A DNA stretch of 64,000 bases from Caulobacter sp048541825. Lineage in GTDB: Bacteria; Pseudomonadota; Alphaproteobacteria; Caulobacterales; Caulobacteraceae. Made by a program: the position numbers and the translations under genes. Under the pieces are notes generated by a model. The model ran no database searches. It saw only the letters and a program-made list of their open reading frames with translations, and had not been told where the DNA came from. Shown here piece after piece: positions 7,863 to 19,355 of the stretch; the stretch's first letter is position 1; each line of letters starts with the position of its first letter. Location: assembly GCF_048541825.1 (NCBI RefSeq), contig NZ_CP183332.1, positions 3,854,694-3,918,693 on the forward strand, in the 5' to 3' direction.

Positions 7863-9473
7863 GTGACCGAAACCGCACCCCCCGCCGCCGCCCCCAAAAA
7901 AGCCCCCGGCATGATCCGGTCCTCGGCGATCTATTCGGGCCTGACCCTGGTCAGCCGGCTGATGGGCTTCGTGCGCGACCTGGTGATCTCGTACTTCCTG
8001 GGGGCCAGCGCCAATTTCGCGGCCGACGCCTTCAACACCGCCCAGATGTTCCCCAACCTGTTCCGGCGGATCTTCGCCGAGGGGGCTTTTGCGGCGGCCT
8101 TTGTGCCGGCCTATTCCAAGACCCTGGATCGCGACGGGGCCGAGGTCGCCGACAAGCTGGCGGCCGACGCCATGGCCACCATTGCCGCCTTCACCGTCGG
8201 TCTGACCCTGATCTCGCAGGCGGCCATGCCGTGGCTCATGATGGTCATCAGCCCGGGCTTCGGCTTTGGCACCGACAAGTACAAGCTGGCCGTGATCCTG
8301 ACCCAGATCACCATGCCCTACCTGCCCTGCATGGCCATCGTGGCGTTGCTGTCGGGCGTGCTGAACGCCCGGGGCAAGTTCATCGTCTCGGCCGCCGCGC
8401 CGATCCTGCTCAACCTTGTGACCCTGATCGCGGTCATCCCGACCAAGACCGCCCATCAGGCGGCCACGGCGGCCTCGTGGGGCATTCTGGCCGCCGGGAT
8501 CTGCCAGGTGCTGCTGCTGGTCTGGGCGGTGCGCAAGGCCGGGGCGACGATCCGCTGGCGGTTGCCGCGCCTCACCCCGGAGATCAGGGGCCTGATCGCC
8601 CTGGCCGTGCCCGGGGCCATCGCCGCCAGCGCCAGCCAGATCAACATCACCATTTCCGGCGTGCTGGCCAGCCATGTGAACGGTGCGCGGACCTGGCTGG
8701 CCTATGCCGACCGCCTCTATCAGCTGCCGCTGGGCCTGGTCGGTGTGGCCATCGGGGTGGCCCTGCTGCCGCGCCTGTCGCGGGCCGTGGTGGCCGAGGA
8801 TCGTCGCGAGGCCCAGAGCGCCATGGATCAGGCCATCGTCTTTGCTTTGGCCCTGACCCTGCCGGCCGCCGTGGCGCTGTTCAGTATTCCGTTCTTCCTG
8901 ATCGACGGCCTGTTCACCCGCGGCGAGTTCACGGTGTTTGACGCCCGCCAGACCGCCAATGCCCTGCTGCACTATGGCTGGGGAACGCCCGCCTTCGTGC
9001 TGGCTCGCATCCTGTCGCCGGCGTTTTTCGCGCGGGGCGACACCAAGAGCCCGATGCGGTTCGCCCTGGTTTCGGTGGCCGTCAATATCGGCCTGGGCCT
9101 GGCCCTGTTCCCGTTCATGGGCGTACCGGGCCTGGCCGCCGCGACCAGCGCCGCCTCGTGGATCAATGTGCTGCAGATGGTGCTGACCTTGAGCAAGCGC
9201 GGCGACTACACCCCCAGCGCCATGGCCTGGGGCAAGATCATCCGGGTGCTGGCGGCCAGCGTCGCCCTGGGCCTGATCCTGGCGGCGATGTCGCACTGGC
9301 GCGCCGCCATTGAGGCGCCGATCCTGGCCCTGGGTCTGGGTTCGGCCAAGGAGCTGGCGATCCTGGCGACCTGCGCCGTGGCGGCGGGGCTCTATCCGCT
9401 GCTGCTGCTGCTGTCGGGCGGGGTGACGATTGCGGAGGCGAAGACCGTGCTGCGGCGCGGGGCGGGTCGCTGA
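7863..9473 (+). CDS. murJ: Lipid II flippase
   Basis: MurJ moves lipid II across the inner membrane for peptidoglycan synthesis. The 536-aa protein starts at a GTG (MTETAPPAAAPKKAPGMIRS) and has the MOP-fold pattern of about 14 membrane helices, beginning SRLMGFVRDLVISYFLGA, with RRIFAEGAFAAAFVPAY and FARGDTKSPM, all typical of MurJ/MviN. The longer upstream frame overlaps the preceding gene in another frame and is discarded. In relatives it directly follows glnD. Essential in most bacteria. Confidence 0.95.
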   Translation: MTETAPPAAAPKKAPGMIRSSAIYSGLTLVSRLMGFVRDLVISYFLGASANFAADAFNTAQMFPNLFRRIFAEGAFAAAFVPAYSKTLDRDGAEVADKLAADAMATIAAFTVGLTLISQAAMPWLMMVISPGFGFGTDKYKLAVILTQITMPYLPCMAIVALLSGVLNARGKFIVSAAAPILLNLVTLIAVIPTKTAHQAATAASWGILAAGICQVLLLVWAVRKAGATIRWRLPRLTPEIRGLIALAVPGAIAASASQINITISGVLASHVNGARTWLAYADRLYQLPLGLVGVAIGVALLPRLSRAVVAEDRREAQSAMDQAIVFALALTLPAAVALFSIPFFLIDGLFTRGEFTVFDARQTANALLHYGWGTPAFVLARILSPAFFARGDTKSPMRFALVSVAVNIGLGLALFPFMGVPGLAAATSAASWINVLQMVLTLSKRGDYTPSAMAWGKIIRVLAASVALGLILAAMSHWRAAIEAPILALGLGSAKELAILATCAVAAGLYPLLLLLSGGVTIAEAKTVLRRGAGR

Positions 9474-9640
9474 GCCGGCTTGCCCTGCCGTGCGCGGAGC
9501 GGTAACCAGCGCTCATGGCTTTGATCGGTCCCTTCGCGTCGCGATGGCGCGGCTCCCGCTGACCCTGATCGCCGCATCTTCCGATGCGGTTGGCGCTCTC
9601 GCGCTCGCCAACTCAAATCTACGCATTCAAGGCTGAAGCC

Positions 9641-10690
<1,050 letters not shown>

Positions 10691-10697
10691 GACATCT

Positions 10698-10855
10698 TCC
10701 TTCTCCCCTTGCGAGAGAAGGTGGCGCGGCAGCGCTGGACGAGGGGTTGAAAGGCCTGTCGGCTATGGTCGGCAGACCGACTGGATCAGGGGCGTCGGTG
10801 CGACCCCTCATCCAGTCGGCTTTCAGCCGCTACCGTCTCCCGCAAGGGGAGAAGG
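10698..10855. repeat. Module-B-like inverted repeat between trpS and P450 gene
   Basis: Perfect 15-bp end arms (CCTTCTCCCCTTGCG and its complement) enclose a GGACGAGGGGTTG ... CGACCCCTCATCC inner inverted pair. The layout (CTCCC hairpin, short stem, GGATGAGGGGTT) is the same as module B of the islands, with a different middle. It sits between convergent genes and might also act as a terminator. Confidence 0.8.
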
Positions 10856-10858
10856 AGA

Positions 10859-12127
10859 TTAGACCCGCTCGGGGATCCGCACCGTCAGGGTCTCATAGCC
10901 CTTGACGAAGCTGGAATAGACCCGGCGCGGTTCGTCGAGGACCTCGATCTTCGGGAAGCGCTTGAGGATCTCTTCCCAGACGATCTTCAGCTGCATCTCG
11001 GCCAGGCGGTTGCCCACGCAGCGGTGGATGCCGAAGCCGAACGACAGATGGCGGCGGGGATTTTCGCGGTCGATGATGAAGCTGTCGGCGTTTTCGATCA
11101 CGGTGTCGTCGCGGTTCCCCGAGACGTACCACATGACGACCTTGTCGCCCTTCTTGATCTGCTTGCCGGCCAGTTCGACGTCTTCCAGAGCCGTGCGGCG
11201 CATATGGGCCAGGGGCGTCTGCCAGCGGATGATCTCGGAGACCATCGACGGGATCAGCTCGGGATGCGTCCGCAGCTTGGCTTCCTGCTCGGGGTTCTTC
11301 GACAGGGCATAGAGGCCGCCGGTCAGGGAGTTGCGGGTCGTGTCATTGCCGCCGACGATCAGCAGGATGATGTTGCCCAGGTACTCCATCGGCGGCATGT
11401 CGCGGGTGGCCTCGCCGTGGGCCAGCATCGAGATCAGGTCGCCGCCGGGCTCGGTGGCATTGACCCGCTCGTTCCACAGATTGGTGAAGTAGCCCAGGCA
11501 CTCCAGCAGTTCGGCCCGGCGGGCGTCTTCGCTTTCGATCAGGCCGCTTTCCGGTGAGGCGGTGGCGATGTCCGACCAGCGGGTCAGCTTGCGGCGCTCT
11601 TCCCAGGGGAAGTCGAACAGGGTGGCCAGCATCTGGGTGGTCAGCTCGATCGACACCTTGTCGACCCAGTCGAAGGGCACGCCGATCGGCAGGTCATCGA
11701 GGATCAGGCAGACCCGCTCGCGGATCAGGCCTTCCAGCTTGGCCAGGTTCACCGGCGAGACGATCGGGCTGACGGTCTTGCGCTGGATGTCGTGCTTGGG
11801 CGGGTCCATGGCGATGAACATCGGCAGGACGAAGTCCTCGTCGAAGTTCCGGATCGTGATGCCGCCCAGATGGGCGTCGGACGAAAACACCGCGTGATTG
11901 GTGTCGACGGCCATGATGTCGTTGTAGCGGGTCACCGACCAGTAGGGGCCCGTTTCCTCATTGCCCTTGGAATAGTGAACCGGGTCTTCTTTGCGGAGCC
12001 GTTCAAAATAGGGCCACATGGCGTCGGCCTGGAACAGGACCGGATCGGCGACATGGTAGTCCTCGAGGGGAATGGACCAGGCCTTGGCGCGCACTTCGGC
12101 GCTCAGATCAATCGAGCCATCGCTCAT
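10859..12127 (-). CDS. Cytochrome P450, CYP153-like (alkane/fatty-acid terminal hydroxylase)
   Basis: A soluble bacterial P450 of 422 aa. The heme-binding loop FGFGIHRCVGNRLAE holds the thiolate cysteine; the K-helix ExxR is EIIRW; the I-helix oxygen-activation segment is VGGNDTTRNSLTGG. The segments LGGITIRN, AMDPPKHDIQRK and GNDTTRNS are those I associate with CYP153, whose members hydroxylate medium-chain alkanes and fatty acids at the terminal carbon. Such enzymes need a ferredoxin and reductase, which are not adjacent. Assignment to P450 is certain, to CYP153 likely. Confidence 0.9.
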   Translation of the reverse strand: MSDGSIDLSAEVRAKAWSIPLEDYHVADPVLFQADAMWPYFERLRKEDPVHYSKGNEETGPYWSVTRYNDIMAVDTNHAVFSSDAHLGGITIRNFDEDFVLPMFIAMDPPKHDIQRKTVSPIVSPVNLAKLEGLIRERVCLILDDLPIGVPFDWVDKVSIELTTQMLATLFDFPWEERRKLTRWSDIATASPESGLIESEDARRAELLECLGYFTNLWNERVNATEPGGDLISMLAHGEATRDMPPMEYLGNIILLIVGGNDTTRNSLTGGLYALSKNPEQEAKLRTHPELIPSMVSEIIRWQTPLAHMRRTALEDVELAGKQIKKGDKVVMWYVSGNRDDTVIENADSFIIDRENPRRHLSFGFGIHRCVGNRLAEMQLKIVWEEILKRFPKIEVLDEPRRVYSSFVKGYETLTVRIPERV

Positions 12128-12246
12128 GGAAGCCTCCCGCAGGTCGTTGTTTTCCGTATCACGCCAGAAAATGACGCCTGTGTCACCTTTCTTTCTGAGG
12201 CGCCCGACATCTTGCGCCCGGGGCTGTCGAGGTCCATCTCTCCGAC

Positions 12247-12816
12247 ATGTTCATTCAGACCGAAACCACGCCCAATCCCGAGGTGCTGAAGTTCCTGCCC
12301 GGCCGCGAAGTGCTGGGTGAGGGCGCGCGCGAGTTCAAGACGCAGGAAGAGGGCGAGTCCTCGCCGCTGGCCAAGGCGCTGTTCCAGCTGGGCGACGTGA
12401 CGCGGGTGTTTTTCGGTCCTGAATTCCTGACCGTGACCAAGGATCCTGACGCCGAGTGGCCGCACCTGAAGGCGCCGATCCTGGCCGCCATCATGGACCA
12501 CTTCACCAGCGGCCGGCCCCTGCTGCTGGACGCCACGACGAGCGGTCACGACGACGACGGCGTCTATGATGCGGAATCCAGCCAGATCGTCGCCGAGATC
12601 AAGGAACTGCTCGACACTCGCATCCGCCCGGCCGTGGCCCAGGACGGCGGCGACATCGTGTTCAGCAAGTTCGAACCCGCCACCGGCGTGGTCTGGCTGC
12701 ACATGCGCGGCGCCTGCTCGGGTTGCCCGTCCTCGTCGGCGACCCTGAAGTCCGGTGTCGAGAACATGCTCAAGCACTATGTGCCCGAGGTCACCCGGGT
12801 CGAGCAGACGCTCTAG
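12247..12816 (+). CDS. nfuA: Fe-S cluster carrier, Nfu/NifU-like
   Basis: The protein delivers assembled iron-sulfur clusters to target proteins. Residues 1-88 are the Nfu N-terminal domain (MFIQTETTPNPEVLKFLPG), and the C-terminal NifU-like domain carries the cluster-binding C157-x-x-C160 within GACSGCPSSSATLKSG. The domain pairing and 189-aa length match the alphaproteobacterial/mitochondrial Nfu1 type rather than E. coli NfuA, whose N-terminal domain differs. Transcribed divergently from the P450 gene. Confidence 0.9.
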   Translation: MFIQTETTPNPEVLKFLPGREVLGEGAREFKTQEEGESSPLAKALFQLGDVTRVFFGPEFLTVTKDPDAEWPHLKAPILAAIMDHFTSGRPLLLDATTSGHDDDGVYDAESSQIVAEIKELLDTRIRPAVAQDGGDIVFSKFEPATGVVWLHMRGACSGCPSSSATLKSGVENMLKHYVPEVTRVEQTL

Positions 12817-12905
12817 GAATTTCCCCGCCCTGCGGCTTGCGCGCCTGCCTCGCAAGCCTATATTGCAACCATACAAGTTGCTGATGGCTTCCTTGAGGAT
12901 CGCAA

Positions 12906-13493
12906 ATGGCCAAGCTCGACGCCCCGGCGCTCGCCCAACTGTTTACCGAGGCGCGGACGCGCAACGGCTGGAAGACCGACCCGCTGCCGGAAAGCCTGCT
13001 GCGCGAGCTCTATGACCTCGTCAAGTTCGGCCCCACCGCCGCCAACTCGACCCCGGCGCGCTTCGTCTTCGTGACCAGCCCAGAAGCCAAGGCCAAGCTG
13101 GCGGCCCTGTCGTCGGGTTCGAACGGCCCCAAGATCCTGCAGGCCCCGGCCACGGTGATCGTCGGCTACGACCTCGACTTCCCCGAGACCCTCGACAAGC
13201 TGTTCCCGCATGCCCCCGGCGCCAAGGCCTGGTTCGGCGACCCCGTGGCCAAGGAGTGGGGCGCGTTCCGCAACAGCTCGCTGCAGGGCGGCTATTTCAT
13301 CCTCGCCGCCCGGGCCTTGGGCCTGGACGTCGGCGCGATGTCGGGCTTCGACAATGCGGGCGTCGACGCGGAATTCTTCGCGGGCACCAACATAAAGTCC
13401 AATTTCATTGCTTCGATTGGCCATGGCACGGAAGAGGGCCTCTTCCCGCGCAGCCCGCGCCTCGACTTCGAGGAAGCTGCCCAAATCGTCTGA
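12906..13493 (+). CDS. Nitroreductase-family protein, RutE/malonic semialdehyde reductase-like
   Basis: A 195-aa FMN-dependent oxidoreductase of the nitroreductase fold. Its length and motifs (FGPTAANSTPARFVFV near the FMN phosphate site, and GAMSGFDNAGVDAEFF) match RutE, which in E. coli reduces malonic semialdehyde to 3-hydroxypropionate during pyrimidine degradation. No other rut genes are nearby, so the physiological substrate may differ (enal or quinone reduction). A possible promoter with a TATATT -10 lies at about 12858. Confidence 0.85.
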   Translation: MAKLDAPALAQLFTEARTRNGWKTDPLPESLLRELYDLVKFGPTAANSTPARFVFVTSPEAKAKLAALSSGSNGPKILQAPATVIVGYDLDFPETLDKLFPHAPGAKAWFGDPVAKEWGAFRNSSLQGGYFILAARALGLDVGAMSGFDNAGVDAEFFAGTNIKSNFIASIGHGTEEGLFPRSPRLDFEEAAQIV

Positions 13494-13548
13494 TCTCGCG
13501 CCACAGCTTTTGGCCGGTCCGCGTGAGTAGGGATCGGCCCGACCTGAT

Positions 13549-13574
13549 CCTCCGGTCGTTTCGGCGACCGGAGG
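13549..13574. terminator. Hairpin after the nitroreductase gene
   Basis: A perfect 10-bp stem (CCTCCGGTCG / CGACCGGAGG) with a 6-base loop lies 55 bp after the nitroreductase stop. The T run behind it is weak, so efficiency as an intrinsic terminator is uncertain. Confidence 0.5.
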
Positions 13575-13620
13575 TGACGGGTTCTTTGTGCATCCGACGC
13601 GCACGCGCTAAAACCACCGC

Positions 13621-14271
13621 ATGATCCAGCGCCGCGCCCTTATCGCCCTGCCGTTCCTGCTGCTTGCCGCCTGTGGTCCGGTGGAGAAGAAGGCCGACGA
13701 GGGCGGGACCGCCCCGCCGCCCGCCGAGCCTGGCAAGAGCGGCTCTGTCGCGGTGATGGTGAAGCCCTATGTCGAGGGCCCGCTGACCGTTGGCGTTGAC
13801 GGCGTCGGCCCGATTACCGGCGCCACGGCGTTCGACCTACCGACCTTCAAGGTGCTGTTCCCCAGGGCGATGGTCGCCCAGGCGTTTCTGCACGTCGGAA
13901 CCGGCCGGCCCCAGCCGATCATCAATGTCGAGCAGAACCAGACCCCGCTGATGGAGGTCTCCAAGGGCGAGGACGGCGATCTGGGCTCGATCCGCCTGGA
14001 AGGCGGCGACGTGCGCGGCCCCAAGGACGAGACCCTGCTGACTAAATGGTCGGCGCTGGGTCTCGACATCGCCAACTGCCGGGCCGGCGAGGGGCGTGAC
14101 ATCAACACCGTGGTCTGCGCCCGACCCGAAGCGCCCAATGTCGCCTATCTGATCGGCGTGCCGGGCTGGACCAAGGGCGGCCTGCCGCCAGTCGAGATGC
14201 TCAACGCCAAGGGCCAGCTGAACGGCTTCGTCTGGCGGCCGGCCGAGGTCGCCGCCATCGGCGCGGCCTGA
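13621..14271 (+). CDS. DUF1131-family lipoprotein, copy 1
   Basis: A lipoprotein signal peptide ends in the lipobox LLAAC (cysteine 18). The mature domain follows the pattern of the E. coli RpoE-regulated lipoprotein YfeY (DUF1131): VGPITGATAF, then SIRLEGGDVRGP, CRAGEGRDINTVVCAR (two cysteines that could form a disulfide), and GFVWRP at the end. Function of the family is unknown; it is an envelope-stress-linked outer-membrane lipoprotein in enterics. It stands 7 bp before a paralogue. The two share order of motifs but little identity, so the duplication is old. The resemblance to YfeY is from memory. Confidence 0.75.
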   Translation: MIQRRALIALPFLLLAACGPVEKKADEGGTAPPPAEPGKSGSVAVMVKPYVEGPLTVGVDGVGPITGATAFDLPTFKVLFPRAMVAQAFLHVGTGRPQPIINVEQNQTPLMEVSKGEDGDLGSIRLEGGDVRGPKDETLLTKWSALGLDIANCRAGEGRDINTVVCARPEAPNVAYLIGVPGWTKGGLPPVEMLNAKGQLNGFVWRPAEVAAIGAA

Positions 14272-14278
14272 TCGTTTC

Positions 14279-14875
14279 ATGCGCTTGCCCCTCGCCCTGA
14301 TCGCCGTTCCGCTGGCGCTGCTCGCCGCCTGTGGTCCGGCGGACAAGCCCGCACCGCCGGCGTCGGTTCCGGCCGCTGCGCCATCGGTCCCCGCGACGTC
14401 GTTGCTGGCGCTCGACGAATACGCCGTCGGCCCGATCATGGCCCAGACCCCGTTCAGGGCCGAGGCGATCCAGGCGCTGTTTCCGAACGACCGGGTCGCG
14501 ATGGAGGGCTCGGTCATCACCGTCGCCCGCGACGACGTGACGATGCTGAAAATCCTCGGCGAGCCAGGCCTGACGACGGTTGGCGAGATCCATATCGCCG
14601 GCCGATCGGCGAGAGGCCCGCGCGGTGAGGTCTTCGGCATGCCGTGGCCCGGGCTGGACGTGCCGCCCAAGCGCTGCTGGATGGGCCAGGACGCCTATCG
14701 TCACGCCGTGATCTGCACCCAGCCCGGCGAGTCCGTGCTGCGCTACGTGTTTGAGGTTCCCGGCTGGACCACGGATGCGTTGCCGCCGACCGAGGTGCTA
14801 GCCAAGGCCACCTTGCGTGACTTCATCTGGAAGAGCGGCGCGGGCGGCTACGCCCCGAACGGGGGCGGAGCATGA
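14279..14875 (+). CDS. DUF1131-family lipoprotein, copy 2
   Basis: Paralogue of the preceding gene: lipobox LLAAC at residues 14-18, then VGPIMAQTPF, EIHIAGRSARGPRGE, two cysteines around QDAYRHAVIC, VPGWTTDALPPTEVL and FIWKS. The aligned VPGWT-(T/K)-LPP-E-(M/V)-L segment is what most clearly ties the two copies. The stop overlaps the tsaB start by 4 bp (ATGA), so this lipoprotein is translated together with a tRNA-modification gene, which is unusual and probably reflects simple operon fusion. Confidence 0.75.
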   Translation: MRLPLALIAVPLALLAACGPADKPAPPASVPAAAPSVPATSLLALDEYAVGPIMAQTPFRAEAIQALFPNDRVAMEGSVITVARDDVTMLKILGEPGLTTVGEIHIAGRSARGPRGEVFGMPWPGLDVPPKRCWMGQDAYRHAVICTQPGESVLRYVFEVPGWTTDALPPTEVLAKATLRDFIWKSGAGGYAPNGGGA

Positions 14876-15507
14876 TCCTGGCCATCGACACCTGCCTGGG
14901 CGCGAGCTCGATCGCCATCCTGGACGGCGACCGGGTGCTGGCGTCGCGCAGCGAGCCCATGACCCGGGGCCACCAGGAACGCATCGGCGTCCTGGCCCGC
15001 GAGGTCGCGCTGGAAGCCGGCGTGCCGTTTTCGGACCTGACGCGGATCGGTGTCACGGTTGGTCCTGGCTCGTTCACCGGCCTGCGCGTGGGTCTGGCCT
15101 TCGCCAAGGGCCTGGCCACGGCGCTGTCGATCCCCTGCGTGGGGGTCAGCACGCTGGAGGCCCTGGCTTTCGGAACGCCAGGCTTCGTCGCCGCCGTACT
15201 CGACGCGCGGATGAGCCAGGTCTATCTGCAGATCTTCGACGGCGGCGTGGCCCTGATGGCCCCCGACGCCCTCGACCTGGGCTTCGCCGCCGCGCGGCTG
15301 GCCGAACTGCATGGCGGACAGGCCGTGACCCTGATCGGGTCTGGCGCGCCGCTGCTGGCCGAAACCTTCCCGAAGGCCACGATCCTGACGCCGGTCTCGC
15401 CCGATCCGGTCGCCGTGGCGCGACTGGCCGCCGCCCGGCCCGCGCCGGCCCATTCGCCCCGGCCGCTCTATCTGCGCGCGCCCTACGCCACGCTTCCAAC
15501 CTCATGA
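14872..15507 (+). CDS. tsaB: tRNA threonylcarbamoyladenosine biosynthesis protein
   Basis: TsaB is the scaffold partner of TsaD in making t6A at position 37 of ANN-decoding tRNAs. The 211-aa protein has the ASKHA-fold start ILAIDTCLGASSIAIL and the signature VTVGPGSFTGLRVGLAFAKGLA. The C-terminus is variable as usual. It overlaps the lipoprotein gene upstream and rimI downstream by 4 bp each; tsaB-rimI pairing is common in proteobacteria. Confidence 0.94.
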   Translation: MILAIDTCLGASSIAILDGDRVLASRSEPMTRGHQERIGVLAREVALEAGVPFSDLTRIGVTVGPGSFTGLRVGLAFAKGLATALSIPCVGVSTLEALAFGTPGFVAAVLDARMSQVYLQIFDGGVALMAPDALDLGFAAARLAELHGGQAVTLIGSGAPLLAETFPKATILTPVSPDPVAVARLAAARPAPAHSPRPLYLRAPYATLPTS

Positions 15508-15956
15508 TCCTGCGTCCCGTGGGCCTTGAGGCCTGTTTCATCCTAGCCGACCTGCACGACCGCGCCTTTCCCCGGCCGTGGAGCGCTCTGGAGTTCGAAG
15601 ACCTGCTGACGTCGCCCGGCGTCTTCGCCGTCATGGGCGAGGCGGGCGAGCCGGCCGTCGAGAAGGGCTTCATCCTGTGCCGCTCGATCGCCGGCGAGGC
15701 CGAGATCCTGACCATCGCTGTCGACCCCGCCGCCCGGCGTCGCGGCTGGGGCGGCGCCCTGGTCGAAATGGCGGCCGGGATCGCGACCGAAACCGGCTCT
15801 GAAGCCATGTTCCTGGAGGTGGCGTCCGACAACACGGCCGCCATCGCCCTCTATGCGGCGACCGGCTTTGCCCGGGTTGGGCTGCGCAAGGGCTATTATC
15901 CCCATCCGGATGGCGCTAGGGACGCGATTGTCATGCGGCGGGCGCTTAACACTTAA
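15504..15956 (+). CDS. rimI: Ribosomal-protein-alanine N-acetyltransferase
   Basis: GNAT-fold acetyltransferase of 150 aa that acetylates the N-terminus of ribosomal protein S18. The acetyl-CoA loop reads VDPAARRRGWGGALVE (R-x-x-G-x-G/A pattern) and is followed by LEVASDNTAAIALYAATGFARVG, the typical RimI end. The ATG overlapping the tsaB stop (ATGA) is chosen; the longer in-frame extension upstream is the shadow of tsaB. Confidence 0.92.
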   Translation: MILRPVGLEACFILADLHDRAFPRPWSALEFEDLLTSPGVFAVMGEAGEPAVEKGFILCRSIAGEAEILTIAVDPAARRRGWGGALVEMAAGIATETGSEAMFLEVASDNTAAIALYAATGFARVGLRKGYYPHPDGARDAIVMRRALNT

Positions 15957-16001
15957 GGGCTCACCGCCTATCCTGCCATCGACTCAGACGGAGGCGCCGC
16001 C

Positions 16002-16409
16002 TTGGATCGACTTGAAAAGCTCTGCATCGATAAGGGCATGCGCATGACCGACCAGCGCCGCGTGATCGCGCGCGTGCTGTCGGCCGCCGACGATCACCCG
16101 GACGTGGAAGAGCTGCACCGCCGCGCCCACGCTGTGGACCCGCACATTTCGATCGCCACGGTCTATCGGACGGTTCGCCTGTTCGAGGAGAGCGGCATTA
16201 TCGAGCGGCACGATTTTCGCGACGGCCGCTCGCGCTATGAAGAAACCCCCAGCCATCACCACGACCACCTGATCGACATGAAGACCGGCAAGGTCGTCGA
16301 GTTCGTGGACGAGGAGATCGAGGCCCTGCAGAACGCCATCGCGCGCAAGCTGGGCTACAAGCTGGTGGATCACCGGCTGGAGCTGTACGGGGTTCCGATC
16401 GAGGATTGA
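16002..16409 (+). CDS. fur: Ferric uptake regulator
   Basis: Fur represses iron-uptake genes when loaded with Fe2+. The 135-aa protein starts at TTG (MDRLEKLCIDKGMRMTDQRR) and has the winged-helix DNA-binding region ATVYRTVRLFEESGI and the metal-binding HHHDHLID segment. It lacks the C-terminal CxxC pairs of some Fur proteins, as is common in alphaproteobacteria. The position next to miaB matches C. crescentus. A Fur box lies in this same window upstream of the siderophore receptor at 41.6 kb. Confidence 0.93.
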   Translation: MDRLEKLCIDKGMRMTDQRRVIARVLSAADDHPDVEELHRRAHAVDPHISIATVYRTVRLFEESGIIERHDFRDGRSRYEETPSHHHDHLIDMKTGKVVEFVDEEIEALQNAIARKLGYKLVDHRLELYGVPIED

Positions 16410-16420
16410 TCGTGGCCCAA

Positions 16421-16537
16421 GTCCTCCCCCTGAAGGGGGAGGCGGCCGTCAGGCCGGTGGGGGAAGACCGCACCGAGTCAGCAGCACTTCCCCCTCCGTC
16501 GGCTTCGCCGACCCCTCCCCCCTCAGGGGGAGGATTT
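16421..16537. repeat. Module-B-like inverted repeat between fur and miaB
   Basis: Arms TCCTCCCCCTGA and TCAGGGGGAGGA bound the element; inside are a GGGGGAGG flank, a GGCCGTCAGGCC stem and, on the other side, a CGTCGGCTTCGCCGAC stem before CCCCTCCCCC. One GAGTC (CcrM methylation) site lies near its centre (about 16476). The layout agrees with what I recall of the Caulobacter intergenic repeats with a CcrM site described by Chen and Shapiro. Confidence 0.8.
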
Positions 16538-16585
16538 CCGCCCATGTCCTTGCACGTCGGGCCTCACACCCCCATAACCTCGCCC

Positions 16586-17934
<1,349 letters not shown>

Positions 17935-17938
<4 letters not shown>

Positions 17939-18879
17939 GCCGCACCCCTGAGTTTATGCCGCTGTCGGATGACGCCGTTCACGCCGTCTCCGGTCCCCAT
18001 GGCCGTCATGCGGCCCTGATCGAGGACGCCTTCCGGGTGCTCATTGAGACGCCGGGTGGCGGCGTCACCATCACCGGCGACGTCAAGGGCCGCACCGGCG
18101 CCAAGCGGGCGCTGCGGGACCTGGCCGACCGCGCCGATGCCGGCGAACAGATTGTCGAGGCCGACATCCGCATCGCCGTGGGCGAGGCGCAGAGCACCGG
18201 TGGTCAGGCCTCGGCCCGCACCGTGCGCAAGGGTTCGGTGTCGCCCAAGACCAAGGGCCAGGCTCGCTATATGGAGGCCATGGGCAGCCATCCGCTGTCG
18301 TTTGGCCTGGGCCCGGCCGGCACTGGCAAGACTTTCCTGGCCGTGGCGCACGGGGCCGGCATGCTGTTGCGCGGCGAGGTCGATCGCCTGATCGTCACCC
18401 GCCCCGCCGTCGAGGCCGGCGAAAAGCTGGGCTTTCTGCCGGGCGACCTGAACGAGAAGGTCGATCCCTATATGGCCCCGGTCTGGGAGGCCCTGACCGA
18501 CATCATGGGCGCTGACCAACTGCGACGCCGCCGCGAGAAGCTGGAGATCGAGGTCGCCCCGATCGCTTTCATGCGCGGCCGCACCCTGGCGCATGCCTTT
18601 GTCATCGTCGACGAGGCCCAGAACTGTTCGCGCCTGCAGATGAAGATGGTCCTGACCCGGCTGGGTGAGGGGTCGCGCATGGTGGTGACGGGCGACCCGA
18701 CCCAGATCGACCTGCTCAATCCCCGCGACTCCGGCCTGGCCCACGCCGTCTCGATCCTGGAAGGGGTCGAGGGGGTTTCGGTCTCGCGCTTCACCGCCGC
18801 CGACGTGGTGCGTCACCCGCTGGTCGAGCGCATCGTCCGGGCCTATGACGCCGACGCCCTGCAGACGACGACACGATGA
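17935..18879 (+). CDS. PhoH-family ATPase (YbeZ-like)
   Basis: An ATP-binding protein of 314 aa with Walker A GPAGTGKTFLA and Walker B VIVDEAQNCS, followed by MVVTGDPTQIDL. In E. coli the equivalent YbeZ works with the RNase YbeY, whose gene overlaps this one here by 4 bp. Start is the TTG that overlaps the miaB stop; an ATG seven codons later is possible. The miaB-phoH-ybeY-corC-lnt order is the conserved proteobacterial ybeZ-ybeY-ybeX-lnt operon. Confidence 0.93.
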
Positions 18880-19343
18880 CCATCACAGTCGACATCGAGA
18901 TCGAGGACCAGGCCTGGCTCCAGGCCGAGCCTGAAACCGAGGCCCTGGTCTGGCGCGCCGCCCAGGCTGTGCTGGATGCGCATCAGGACATCGAAGGCCA
19001 AGGGATCGTGATCCTGTTGGCCGATGACGACAGCGTTCAGGCCCTGAACCGCGACTTCCGCCAGAAGGACTACGCGACCAACGTCCTGTCCTTCCCCTCG
19101 CCCCCTAATCCGGAAGGCCAGATCGGCGACATCGCCCTGGCGTTCGGGGTCTGCCAGCGCGAGGCGATCGAGCAGGGCAAGCCTCTTGCCCACCATTTGC
19201 AACATCTGGTGGCGCATGGGGTGCTGCATCTCTTAGGATACAACCACGAAGGCGATGAAGAGGCTGAGTCCATGGAGGCCCTGGAACGCGAGATCCTGGC
19301 CACGCTGGACGTGCCTGATCCTTACGCCCCCGAGCAGGGATAG
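18876..19343 (+). CDS. ybeY: Endoribonuclease YbeY, 16S rRNA maturation
   Basis: A zinc-dependent single-strand endoribonuclease needed for 16S rRNA 3' processing and ribosome quality control. The zinc motif H-x3-H-x5-H reads HGVLHLLGYNH near residue 113-123. The length (155 aa) is standard. The ATG overlaps the phoH stop (ATGA), pointing to coupled translation. Confidence 0.95.
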   Translation: MTITVDIEIEDQAWLQAEPETEALVWRAAQAVLDAHQDIEGQGIVILLADDDSVQALNRDFRQKDYATNVLSFPSPPNPEGQIGDIALAFGVCQREAIEQGKPLAHHLQHLVAHGVLHLLGYNHEGDEEAESMEALEREILATLDVPDPYAPEQG

Positions 19344-19355
19344 TTCTCCAAGGCC

